From the NCBI GenBank assembly GCA_946491675.1, contig CAMLYN010000017.1, forward strand, positions 1-14,954: 14,954 bases of DNA, in the 5' to 3' direction. Position 1 is the first letter of the stretch. Every line of letters begins with the position of its first letter. Shown piece by piece: positions 1-7,135 of this stretch. This stretch comes from an uncultured Mycoplasmatota bacterium (GTDB taxonomy: Bacteria > Bacillota_I > Bacilli_A > RF39 > UBA660). Both the position numbers and the translations under genes were made by a program. The notes beneath the pieces are model-generated. The model saw only the letters and a program-made list of their open reading frames with translations. It had not been told where the DNA came from and did not search any database.

Positions 1-78
1 AAATAAGCTTTAAGGAGTTTTTGCTTTCTTAAAACTGTCAAATTCAGGATTATAAAATCTATATAAAAAGTCAATAAC

Positions 79-109
79 TGATATTATTATGTCTATTTTA
101 TGATACAAT
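79..109 (+). promoter_or_regulatory. candidate extended -10 elements ahead of the beta-propeller gene
   Basis: Two TG-N-hexamer extended -10 motifs lie in the 130 bases before the gene: TG-A-TATTAT (79-87) and TG-A-TACAAT (101-109). Neither has a convincing -35 box. The first would give a leader of about 37 bases. The second would put the start point on top of the AAAAGGA Shine-Dalgarno at 114-120, so the first is more likely. In DNA this AT-rich, chance matches are common. Confidence 0.3.
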
Positions 110-130
110 ATTGAAAAGGAATGATTAGAC

Positions 131-1000
131 ATGAACGATGTTTTTGTTGGAACTTATACAATTAATAATGCATTAAGAAAATTTTACTTTAATGATGGAA
201 AGTTATATTATGTTAATTCATATGAGAAAACTATGTATTGTTCATATTTACAATTTAAAAATGATAAAGTGTATGCATTATTTGAAAACAAAAAATGGGA
301 TAACGGTTTTTTTGTAATATTGAACACAAAAAATAATTCAGTAAAAAAGACCAGCTCTTTTGGCATAAATCCATGCTATGTTAGTGTTGGTAAATACATT
401 TATATATGTAATTATTCAAGTGAAAATATTTGCATTTTTGATAATGATAATTTAAAATATAATCTCTATTTAAAAAATTCTCTTCCACATTCAGCAATAG
501 AATATAAGAACAATTTAATTGTAGTAGATAAGAATAATAAATTACTGGTTATTGACTCTAAAAATAATATAAAAACTATATTTAACTTTGAAAAACATAC
601 AGCGCCACGACATATTGTTATAGACAATGATTTTTTTTACATTGTTAGCGAATTTTCTAATCAATTGTTTATTTTTAAAGATTTTAAATTAATCAATGTA
701 ATCAAAATTTCAAACGGCATTGGTTGTGCAATAAAAATATATAAAAATTATCTATTTACAACCTCGAGAGAAACAAATATAATTAGTGTCTTTGATATTA
801 TGAATAAAGCCGAGCCAAAACTAATTCAAAAGATTTCATCACACGGAAAAAATCCACGTGATATGGATTTTTTTAATGATTACCTTCTAGTATGTAATGT
901 AGATTCAAATAATATTTCAATTTTTAAATTTAACAAAAAGCTAGTTTTTTTTAATAGTTACTATATAGAGAAGCCATTTTGTATTTCTTTTAAAAAATAA
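131..1000 (+). CDS. lactonase-family (6-phosphogluconolactonase-like) beta-propeller protein
   Basis: The 289-residue product has no signal peptide or membrane segment. It shows the repeated blade pattern of the YbhE/COG2706 lactonase family: FVGTYT at residues 5-10, NPCYVSV at 80-86 followed by YICNYSSENICIF, LPHSAIE near 118-124, APRHIVI at 158-164 with VSEFSN at 172-177, and NPRDMDF at 241-247 followed by another blade. Family members are usually about 330-390 residues, so this one is short and its early blades are poorly conserved. By homology it could hydrolyse a sugar lactone in the cytoplasm, but the fold is also used for other roles and I cannot assign a substrate. AAAAGGA lies about 10 bases before the ATG. 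It is the only plus-strand gene here and its stop overlaps the end of the convergent glycoside hydrolase gene by 11 bases. Confidence 0.7.
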   Translation: MNDVFVGTYTINNALRKFYFNDGKLYYVNSYEKTMYCSYLQFKNDKVYALFENKKWDNGFFVILNTKNNSVKKTSSFGINPCYVSVGKYIYICNYSSENICIFDNDNLKYNLYLKNSLPHSAIEYKNNLIVVDKNNKLLVIDSKNNIKTIFNFEKHTAPRHIVIDNDFFYIVSEFSNQLFIFKDFKLINVIKISNGIGCAIKIYKNYLFTTSRETNIISVFDIMNKAEPKLIQKISSHGKNPRDMDFFNDYLLVCNVDSNNISIFKFNKKLVFFNSYYIEKPFCISFKK

Positions 1001-2207
1001 TATAAACTCCTCTTGAAATATTTTTTGTATAGTTTTTTTCTATGCCAGATAACAAATCAATCATTTTATCTTTATTAATATTATCTTCAATTATAATATC
1101 ATTACTACATTCTAAATAATAAACATCTTTCTCATATAGCAAAATTTTCCTACAAATAATTTTAGATTTTTCACTGAATTTTTTTTTGATAAATTTTTTT
1201 ATATTTCTAAATTCATTAAAAATAAACAAAGGATGTTTTATAAGTGTATCTAATCTCTCCTTAATTTTCTTTTTTTCTAATTTATTATCATTCCTACTAA
1301 TAAATTTAAATTTAATATTAACATTTTCTACCTTTTTTACTTTTCCTAATTTATTAATTAAAATATTATACACATTAACAATGTTTATATAATCTTTATT
1401 ATTGAGCAAATGTTGCCACCACCAATGTAATGGTGAATATTTTAAATTGTAAAAATATGCTGCCCATAGCCCAGATGCAAAATATATTTTAGAATTTATA
1501 TCGTTTAAGTATGCACTATCTGAATATTTAGCATACTCTCCTAAATATAAAATAGAATGCCTTTTTATAATATATTCAATATTTTCCATTGCACTTTCAT
1601 AAGGAAAACTATAAAAATGTAAATCAACATAACAATTAATTTTTTTACTAAACATATTAAACAATTCATAATTTGATACGCTACAAGTGTAAATATATCT
1701 ATCTTTAAACATAATTTTTAATTTTTTTATTAAGGAATTTACCCAATTTATTAAAATTTTATTAGGACACTCTATCTGATCAATTTCATTCATTATTTCA
1801 ATGTATCTAATATTTTTGTATTTAGACATTCTATTTAAAATATGCTCTATTTTACTTAGATAATCAACATCTATTGTTTTAAAAAAATTTTTAGTATTTT
1901 TATATTTTTTAAAATAAGGGTTTTTCTTCCATGAATACATCTTATTATTAATATCAGAATAATTATTTATATTATAATCTACAAAATTATTTATAACTAA
2001 GCATACATCCATTCTCTTTGCATATGCATTTTTGATAACGTTTTCTAACAACTTTATGTCTTTATCATCAAATAAAGCATTAATACCCCAACTACATAAA
2101 AAAATTCTAACGAATTTAATATTATTACTACTACAAATTGATAACCACTTATTATATTCTTGTTCTAAATTTCTGTTACACCAAGCAAGATTAATAGCCA
2201 ACTTCAT
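990..2207 (-). CDS. cytoplasmic glycoside hydrolase, clan A (GH5-like TIM barrel)
   Basis: The 405-residue product looks like a retaining TIM-barrel glycosidase. Supporting motifs are VRIFL with Arg34 on an early strand, the acid/base pair Asn140-Glu141 in IEIMNEID, DLHFYSFP with His197 and Tyr199, the probable nucleophile Glu224 in LYLGEYA, and a Trp cluster LHWWWQH after it. These match GH5 and related clan-A families. The exact family and linkage cannot be read from sequence. Residues from about 290 to 405 form a lysine-rich tail I do not recognise. There is no signal peptide, which is unusual for this fold and suggests action on a cytoplasmic or membrane-bound intermediate. The start lies 15 bases after the in-frame TAG of the SDR gene and has no clear Shine-Dalgarno site, so it may be made by translational coupling. 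It is the last gene of the operon. Confidence 0.72.
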   Translation of the reverse strand: MKLAINLAWCNRNLEQEYNKWLSICSSNNIKFVRIFLCSWGINALFDDKDIKLLENVIKNAYAKRMDVCLVINNFVDYNINNYSDINNKMYSWKKNPYFKKYKNTKNFFKTIDVDYLSKIEHILNRMSKYKNIRYIEIMNEIDQIECPNKILINWVNSLIKKLKIMFKDRYIYTCSVSNYELFNMFSKKINCYVDLHFYSFPYESAMENIEYIIKRHSILYLGEYAKYSDSAYLNDINSKIYFASGLWAAYFYNLKYSPLHWWWQHLLNNKDYINIVNVYNILINKLGKVKKVENVNIKFKFISRNDNKLEKKKIKERLDTLIKHPLFIFNEFRNIKKFIKKKFSEKSKIICRKILLYEKDVYYLECSNDIIIEDNINKDKMIDLLSGIEKNYTKNISRGVYIIF

Positions 2208-2222
2208 AATATTTTTAGCTTT

Positions 2223-2951
2223 CTAAATGACTAATGATAAACCGCCATCAACGACAATTTCTGTTCCTGTTATATAGCTAGCTTTAGTGGATATCAAAAA
2301 TAAAATAACATTGGCAATTTCATCTGGCTTTCCATGTCTACCAAGTGGAATTTGTCTACTAGCGCCATTGAATAATTCTTCATTATATAGATCTTTTCTT
2401 AATAATGGGGTATCAGTTGAACCAGGAGCAACAGTATTGACTCTAATATTGTATTTAGCTAAAGAAAACGCAAATTCTCTACTAAGCATTTCTAAAGCAG
2501 CTTTTGCCGAAGAATAATGAGCAATTTCTCTTATTATTTTACTATGAATTGAAGTTACATTAATTATTGATTTGTTATCCAATGAATTTGCAATCATATT
2601 TTTTGCAACCTTTTGTTCGATTTGAAAGATAGAAGTTACAGTTACATCGTACATTTTCTTCCACTCCTTATGTGATATTTCTAAAATATCAATGTTTTCT
2701 TGATAACCAGCGGTATTAACTAAAAATTGAATATCATAATTTTCAATTATTTTAATTGCTTTCTCTACCATTTCATGTTTTGATAAATCTACCTTGTAAA
2801 ATTTATGTTTATTTGATTCAACAGAAATTTCATCTTTATCAAATAATAATAATTTTAAATTTGGATATTCATTAACAACTTTTTTATAGACAGCGTTTCC
2901 GATTCCTGATGCTGCTCCTATTATTATTCCGTAAGTTTCTTTTTTCACCAT
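2223..2951 (-). CDS. short-chain dehydrogenase/reductase (SDR)
   Basis: This is a classical SDR of 242 residues. The Rossmann motif GAASGIG is at residues 12-18, NTAG (for NNAG) at 79-82, the catalytic Ser134 in INVTS, and Tyr146-x3-Lys150 in YSSAK. APGSTDTP and the C-terminal ITGTEIVVDGG are also typical. It should carry out an NAD(P)-dependent oxidoreduction at a carbonyl or alcohol. Its closest overall feel is FabG or 2,3-dihydro-2,3-dihydroxybenzoate dehydrogenase, but these similarities do not fix the substrate. Placed between an acetyltransferase and a glycosidase in a glycan operon, it may act on a sugar or sugar-derived group, which is inference. AAGGAAGG sits 5 bases before the ATG and supports the start. 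Confidence 0.9.
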   Translation of the reverse strand: MVKKETYGIIIGAASGIGNAVYKKVVNEYPNLKLLLFDKDEISVESNKHKFYKVDLSKHEMVEKAIKIIENYDIQFLVNTAGYQENIDILEISHKEWKKMYDVTVTSIFQIEQKVAKNMIANSLDNKSIINVTSIHSKIIREIAHYSSAKAALEMLSREFAFSLAKYNIRVNTVAPGSTDTPLLRKDLYNEELFNGASRQIPLGRHGKPDEIANVILFLISTKASYITGTEIVVDGGLSLVI

Positions 2952-2968
2952 AATTATCCTTCCTTTTT

Positions 2969-3586
2969 TTATGAGCCATTATTTTGACCAATTTTTTTTA
3001 AATTAATATCATTTTTAATTTCTTTTATATTTTTGTTCCACCATTGAGTAGAAATCAAATATTTAATTGTCTTTGAATCAAATCTATATTTAATGATTTT
3101 TGCTGGAACTCCACCTACTATTGCATAGGGTGGAACATCTTTTGTAACTACTGCTCCTGCAGCTATTATTGCACCATCATTTATTTTTACTCCTTTTTTT
3201 ACTATTGCTCCTGCACAGATCCAAACATCATTACCAATTGTGGTAATTTTGTTAGATTGATTATTTTCAATTTTTCTTTCATTGTGTTCATACGCTATTG
3301 GATGCGTAGTAAATAAATCAATGGGATGTTCTGTAGGAGCAATAATAACATTTGGACCTATAGAGACAAAATTACCAATGCATGTATAAGAATAAATTCT
3401 AGTATTCTGGTTAATTAAAACATAATTGCCCAAAGAACAATTATCATCAATTTGTACATTTTGATAAATTTCACAATTATCTTTTATATTAACGTATTTA
3501 TTTATAAAGGGTGTTTTTATTTTACATTTATTATACTTAAATTGTAAAATTATTCTTTTTAAATATTTCAAAAAAATCTTCTCCAT
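2969..3586 (-). CDS. left-handed beta-helix (hexapeptide repeat) O-acetyltransferase
   Basis: The 205-residue protein has hexapeptide repeats from about residue 30 to 165. A conserved TEHP segment holds the likely catalytic His87, and the classical C-terminal rungs NDVWICAGAIVKKGV, GAIIAAGAVVTKDV and AIVGGVPAKIIKYRF follow. This is the maltose/nodulation acetyltransferase type (LbH_MAT-like), which moves acetyl from acetyl-CoA to a sugar hydroxyl as a cytoplasmic trimer. A basic N-terminus (KIFLKYLKRIILQF) could be an amphipathic membrane contact. No Shine-Dalgarno site precedes the ATG, but an in-frame TAA 15 bases upstream excludes a longer form. It follows the GNAT gene after a 48-base gap. 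It most likely O-acetylates the polysaccharide repeat unit. Confidence 0.9.
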   Translation of the reverse strand: MEKIFLKYLKRIILQFKYNKCKIKTPFINKYVNIKDNCEIYQNVQIDDNCSLGNYVLINQNTRIYSYTCIGNFVSIGPNVIIAPTEHPIDLFTTHPIAYEHNERKIENNQSNKITTIGNDVWICAGAIVKKGVKINDGAIIAAGAVVTKDVPPYAIVGGVPAKIIKYRFDSKTIKYLISTQWWNKNIKEIKNDINLKKIGQNNGS

Positions 3587-3634
3587 TTCAAAGCAAATTT
3601 ATTCTATCGAATAAAAAAATTACTCAAATTTACA

Positions 3635-4645
3635 TTATTTTTTCCTTATAATTTTTTTTATAATAGTTTTAAATTGATTAAATTTATCAAGAATCAAAAA
3701 ATAAATGTTTACAAAGAATTTAACCACAAATATATCAGTATAAAATAAATTATAATTTTGTTCACTAAAATGTGCAAATTGCCTTTTTTTGTGTCCATCG
3801 CCTCGAGAAAAATCATATTTATAAATATTATTTGCCAAACAATATCTCATAACAAAATAACTAACAAGTTTCCCCGGAATTAAATTTTTGTATTTATTTA
3901 AATAGGCGGTATGATATCCCATTATATAATCCTTATTTATAAAATCAAAAGTATGAGCAATGGGTTTTCCTTCAAAATATAAAACAAATAGTGTAGTTCC
4001 TGGGTAAGATGATATTTCGTAAAACAGCTGTCGAACTTTAGAATGAATAAAAATAGCTTTTTTTCTTTTTATTTTATTGCTTTCTTTTTCAATGTTAAAC
4101 ATAAGGTTAATATTCCTTTTTAAATTATTACCTGAATATACTTTAAAAGAAAATTTATTCTTATTCATATTAAGAATTGATTTAATTTTTTTTGAGGTTC
4201 TTTTTGTTATAGTGCTTAATTCACTATCTAAAATTGCATAAGGATTAATTGAACTTTCCCTTGCAATAAAATCTCTTCCGTAATATAGCAAATCTTTCTC
4301 TGGAACTTCATTAAAAATCAATAATTTATGTTTAAAGTATTTTTTTATTAACCAATCCATACATTCATGATTTGATTTTAAAAATAAATTTGCATTTTTA
4401 TCTAAATACTTCCCTCCAGGAGAAACATAAATAAAATGTAAAATCACTTTTATCGGAATTATTGAAACAAGTTCATCATTATTATAAATAAAAAAGCAGA
4501 GATATTTACTAGGCATTGATTTTTTACAAGCCTCAAACCATTGATGAGAATTGAAAAATTGTGCATTTCTTGAATTAGACCATAATTTTTCCCATTCAAG
4601 TATATCATTTTTATTTATTTTTTCTTTTTTTATAACTTTGTACAT
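3635..4645 (-). CDS. GNAT acyltransferase, BioF2/FemAB-like
   Basis: The 336-residue protein resembles the Acetyltransf_6 (BioF2-like) double-GNAT family related to FemAB and CelD. Visible signals are the N-terminal segment EKLWSNSRNAQFFNSHQWFE, the middle segment IFIHSKVRQLFYEISSY, and the characteristic C-terminal half with TLFVLYFEGKPIAHTF, YHTAYL and YKYDFSRGD. Relatives move acyl or aminoacyl groups onto amines during cell-wall or exopolysaccharide synthesis. The gene overlaps the upstream glycosyltransferase by 35 bases. GAGGT lies 10 bases and AAGG 4 bases before the ATG. With a NodB-type deacetylase in the same operon, an attractive idea is that the freed amino group is re-acylated by this enzyme, but that is inference. 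Confidence 0.75.
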   Translation of the reverse strand: MYKVIKKEKINKNDILEWEKLWSNSRNAQFFNSHQWFEACKKSMPSKYLCFFIYNNDELVSIIPIKVILHFIYVSPGGKYLDKNANLFLKSNHECMDWLIKKYFKHKLLIFNEVPEKDLLYYGRDFIARESSINPYAILDSELSTITKRTSKKIKSILNMNKNKFSFKVYSGNNLKRNINLMFNIEKESNKIKRKKAIFIHSKVRQLFYEISSYPGTTLFVLYFEGKPIAHTFDFINKDYIMGYHTAYLNKYKNLIPGKLVSYFVMRYCLANNIYKYDFSRGDGHKKRQFAHFSEQNYNLFYTDIFVVKFFVNIYFLILDKFNQFKTIIKKIIRKK

Positions 4646-5435
4646 AAGCCTTATACCTCATAACATCATATTTTGATTGTAAATCTTGCTTTTTGTTAAT
4701 AATGATATAAAAATGATATTTAATCAATTTTAATGTATGTGTTATTTTAGAAAACTTCCAATCCATTTTTTCATCATAGTAACCCTGACTAATAATTTTA
4801 TCTCTAACTTTATTTATGTTTCCTTTCCAATAATGAGTTACTTCTAACAATGGTTCATAAATTAATCCTAAATGCTTTAATTTTTTTTGTATTAATACAT
4901 CTTCATTTGAGCCGTACGTTTCACCGAGATGTCCAAAACTTATGTCAAAACCACCAACTTTTTCGAACTCTTTTTTTAATATTAACATTGTACAACCACC
5001 AAATGATTCTGATTTTTTTAAATATCTTGTATGATTTCCATAATTCTTTGAACCAACAATATATTCGTATTTTTGGGGAATATAATCCGGTATTTTATTT
5101 GCAATTACTTTACCGCCAACTACTCCAAATAGCTTATCTGACATCTTATATTTATTTATTATTGATTTAAAATCTTTTCCCGGTAATATATCGTCATCTA
5201 AAAACAATAACATATCTCCAGAGGCATATCTTGCTCCGCAATTTCTAGCACTACTAGAACCAGCAGCAGATTCATGAATATATTTAATTCTTTTATATTT
5301 ATCTTTTAAAATCATATCCGAACTATTATCAACAAGTATAATTTCATCATCAAAATTAATGGATAAATATTTTATTAACTCTGTAAGTTTTTTTGATTTG
5401 CCAATAGAAATAACTATTATAGATAAACTTCTCAT
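4611..5435 (-). CDS. family 2 glycosyltransferase
   Basis: This is a GT-A fold enzyme of 274 residues. It begins with SLSIIVISIGK and has EIILVDNSS (Asp36 of the nucleotide site), then GSSSARNCGA at residues 59-68, the metal-binding LLFLDDD with Asp80-82, and a later SNEDVLIQKKL segment that supplies the catalytic-base ED pair. It should transfer a sugar from a nucleotide donor to the growing lipid-linked glycan on the cytoplasmic face. No membrane segments are present. Its ATG overlaps the TGA of the radical SAM gene (ATGA), with GAGG 9 bases upstream, so the two are probably translationally coupled. Donor and linkage cannot be predicted. Confidence 0.92.
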   Translation of the reverse strand: MRSLSIIVISIGKSKKLTELIKYLSINFDDEIILVDNSSDMILKDKYKRIKYIHESAAGSSSARNCGARYASGDMLLFLDDDILPGKDFKSIINKYKMSDKLFGVVGGKVIANKIPDYIPQKYEYIVGSKNYGNHTRYLKKSESFGGCTMLILKKEFEKVGGFDISFGHLGETYGSNEDVLIQKKLKHLGLIYEPLLEVTHYWKGNINKVRDKIISQGYYDEKMDWKFSKITHTLKLIKYHFYIIINKKQDLQSKYDVMRYKAYVQSYKKRKNK

Positions 5436-6466
5436 TTAGTTGCCTCGTGATTTTCAATACATTTTTCACAATATTTTGTAACTACATCCGCAGGATCTAA
5501 AAATTTTGCTCTCATCATTTGCATATACTCATTATTCCATATATCTTCTTTATCATTGATATTACCATATTTTTTATCTGGATTAATGACTCTACCACAA
5601 CTTCCCATATTTCCCTTTGCATCAAAAGATAAATTTTTAAAATACCAATCGCATGATTTTGTATACGTTTTTTTACTGATACTATGTGGCAAAGTAATTT
5701 TAGTATTTAATTTTTTTGCACACTCAAATATTTTTTTCATGTCATCATGCATATCGTCTATATCAGTCAAACCACCTATAACATCAAAATCAATATATCT
5801 ATGCAGGTCAATTCTATCAACACCAAGAGTGTCACAAAAATTCAAAAATTGAATTCCACTGTTTACAAACTCATGACTACAAACACCGCTTACAACAATT
5901 TCTACATCACTATGTAATTCTTTTTTTCTCTTTACTAGATATTTTATGTTATTAACGACATCATTAAATTTATGTATTTTACAAATATTATAATATTCTT
6001 CATCATTAGAGGCATTCAAACTAATAGATATCTGATTCATATATTTGTTAGATAATAAATAATCAGCCATATTTTTATCAAGTAAAACTCCATTAGTAAT
6101 TAAATTCATTTTTTTTCTATTTTCTGAGGTTATCTTTACCAAATCTTTAAAATAAGGATTTAATAAAGGTTCTCCAACACCTCCAAGCATAACAAATATA
6201 CTCTCAGGAAATTTTTTATATATTTTATTTAATAAATCAGGTGTCATAAATTCCTTTGCTAATTTTTTTTGAAAGGCAAATGAATTTTCAAATCCATTAT
6301 GATGTGGACAAAATTCACATCTTAAATTACATAAATCAGAAACATATATTAGCAACCAAATTGGTCTATAATTTAACACAGGTTTCTTTTTAGAAAACTT
6401 AAATTTTATATAGTTAATTATCTGAATTCCTTTAAAATTATATTTTAGATTTTTTAACTTAAACAA
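5432..6466 (-). CDS. radical SAM/SPASM enzyme of the glycan operon
   Basis: The radical SAM motif is CNLRCEFC (C-x3-C-x2-C, Cys46, 50 and 53 counted from the chosen start). It is followed by a GGVGEPLLNP segment typical of SAM binding and a partial TIM barrel. Near the C-terminus SCDWYFKNL, GNMGSCGR, GNINDKEDIWN and KYCEKCIENH give a SPASM-type auxiliary Fe-S cluster site. Such enzymes cleave SAM to start radical chemistry on peptides, sugars or other small molecules. The operon has no peptide substrate, so a sugar, lipid-linked glycan or nucleotide sugar is the likeliest target, by inference. I chose the UUG at 6466: AGGAG lies 8 bases before it, whereas it directly abuts the in-frame UUG at 6475. 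The gene starts 12 bases after the deacetylase stop and overlaps the GT2 gene by ATGA. Confidence 0.88.
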   Translation of the reverse strand: MFKLKNLKYNFKGIQIINYIKFKFSKKKPVLNYRPIWLLIYVSDLCNLRCEFCPHHNGFENSFAFQKKLAKEFMTPDLLNKIYKKFPESIFVMLGGVGEPLLNPYFKDLVKITSENRKKMNLITNGVLLDKNMADYLLSNKYMNQISISLNASNDEEYYNICKIHKFNDVVNNIKYLVKRKKELHSDVEIVVSGVCSHEFVNSGIQFLNFCDTLGVDRIDLHRYIDFDVIGGLTDIDDMHDDMKKIFECAKKLNTKITLPHSISKKTYTKSCDWYFKNLSFDAKGNMGSCGRVINPDKKYGNINDKEDIWNNEYMQMMRAKFLDPADVVTKYCEKCIENHEATK

Positions 6467-6478
6467 ATAAATCAACTC

Positions 6479-7135
6479 CTATTCACTTAAATAATCTTGT
6501 CCCAAAATTTTTCTTTTAATAAATGCTCCATGTAAATATATATTACCTAATTTTGATACAAATAATTTAAATTTAAAAAATTTTAGATATCCATTAACAC
6601 AAATACGTGGTAATTCTAACATGTTTGATTTTTTTCCTACATGAAAAGGTAATAAGGACAAGCCATATTTATAATTTTCTGAAACTTTTTCTATAATTTT
6701 ATCATTATATTTTCCCATTGGATAGACAACACATTTAGAATAATAATTATAATCTGTATTTAATTCAAATGTCAAATCATCATCGTTCAATAGAGTAAGA
6801 TTATAGTGGTTATTAGTATGAAAATATAAAGTTCCACTCAATTCTTCTTTTTTTAAAAATCCCTTTTTACCTAGTTTATTTGGAATTACCGCCAAGCAAT
6901 ATTTTAATTGTCTTTCTTTCATATAGTTAACTGCTGGCTTTATTGAAGAATAACAGTCATCAAACATAACACAAACATTATTACCGGATTGTTCATGTAA
7001 TAGCTCTTTTAAGTTGCAAAACTTAAATTTTTTTGATTTTAAATATTCCATCTGCATAATAAACTGTTCTAACGAAGCACTCATGAATAAGTCATCTTCA
7101 TTTATTTGATGATAAACTAGTATAATTTTTTTCAT
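6479..7135 (-). CDS. NodB-type polysaccharide deacetylase (carbohydrate esterase 4-like)
   Basis: This is a compact 218-residue enzyme. It opens with IILVYHQI, as many CE4 proteins do. Motif 1 is MFDDC with Asp59-Asp60 (the family consensus is TFDDG, so Gly is replaced by Cys). Motif 2 is His106-x3-His110 in FHTNNHYNL, which matches the metal-binding H(S/T)xxH. Motif 3 is YPMGKYN. The base and metal ligands are therefore present and activity is plausible: removal of N-acetyl from a HexNAc. There is no signal peptide, so like NodB it would act in the cytoplasm on a precursor or lipid-linked intermediate. GAGGTG lies 8 bases before the ATG. The gene overlaps the end of the preceding GT4 gene by 38 bases. 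Confidence 0.85.
   Translation of the reverse strand: MKKIILVYHQINEDDLFMSASLEQFIMQMEYLKSKKFKFCNLKELLHEQSGNNVCVMFDDCYSSIKPAVNYMKERQLKYCLAVIPNKLGKKGFLKKEELSGTLYFHTNNHYNLTLLNDDDLTFELNTDYNYYSKCVVYPMGKYNDKIIEKVSENYKYGLSLLPFHVGKKSNMLELPRICVNGYLKFFKFKLFVSKLGNIYLHGAFIKRKILGQDYLSE

Noticed and set aside
4850..5170. 106-codon plus-strand open frame
   Set aside because: It lies wholly opposite a well-supported GT2 gene. Its hydrophobic composition is what the antisense of lysine-rich AT-rich coding DNA gives.
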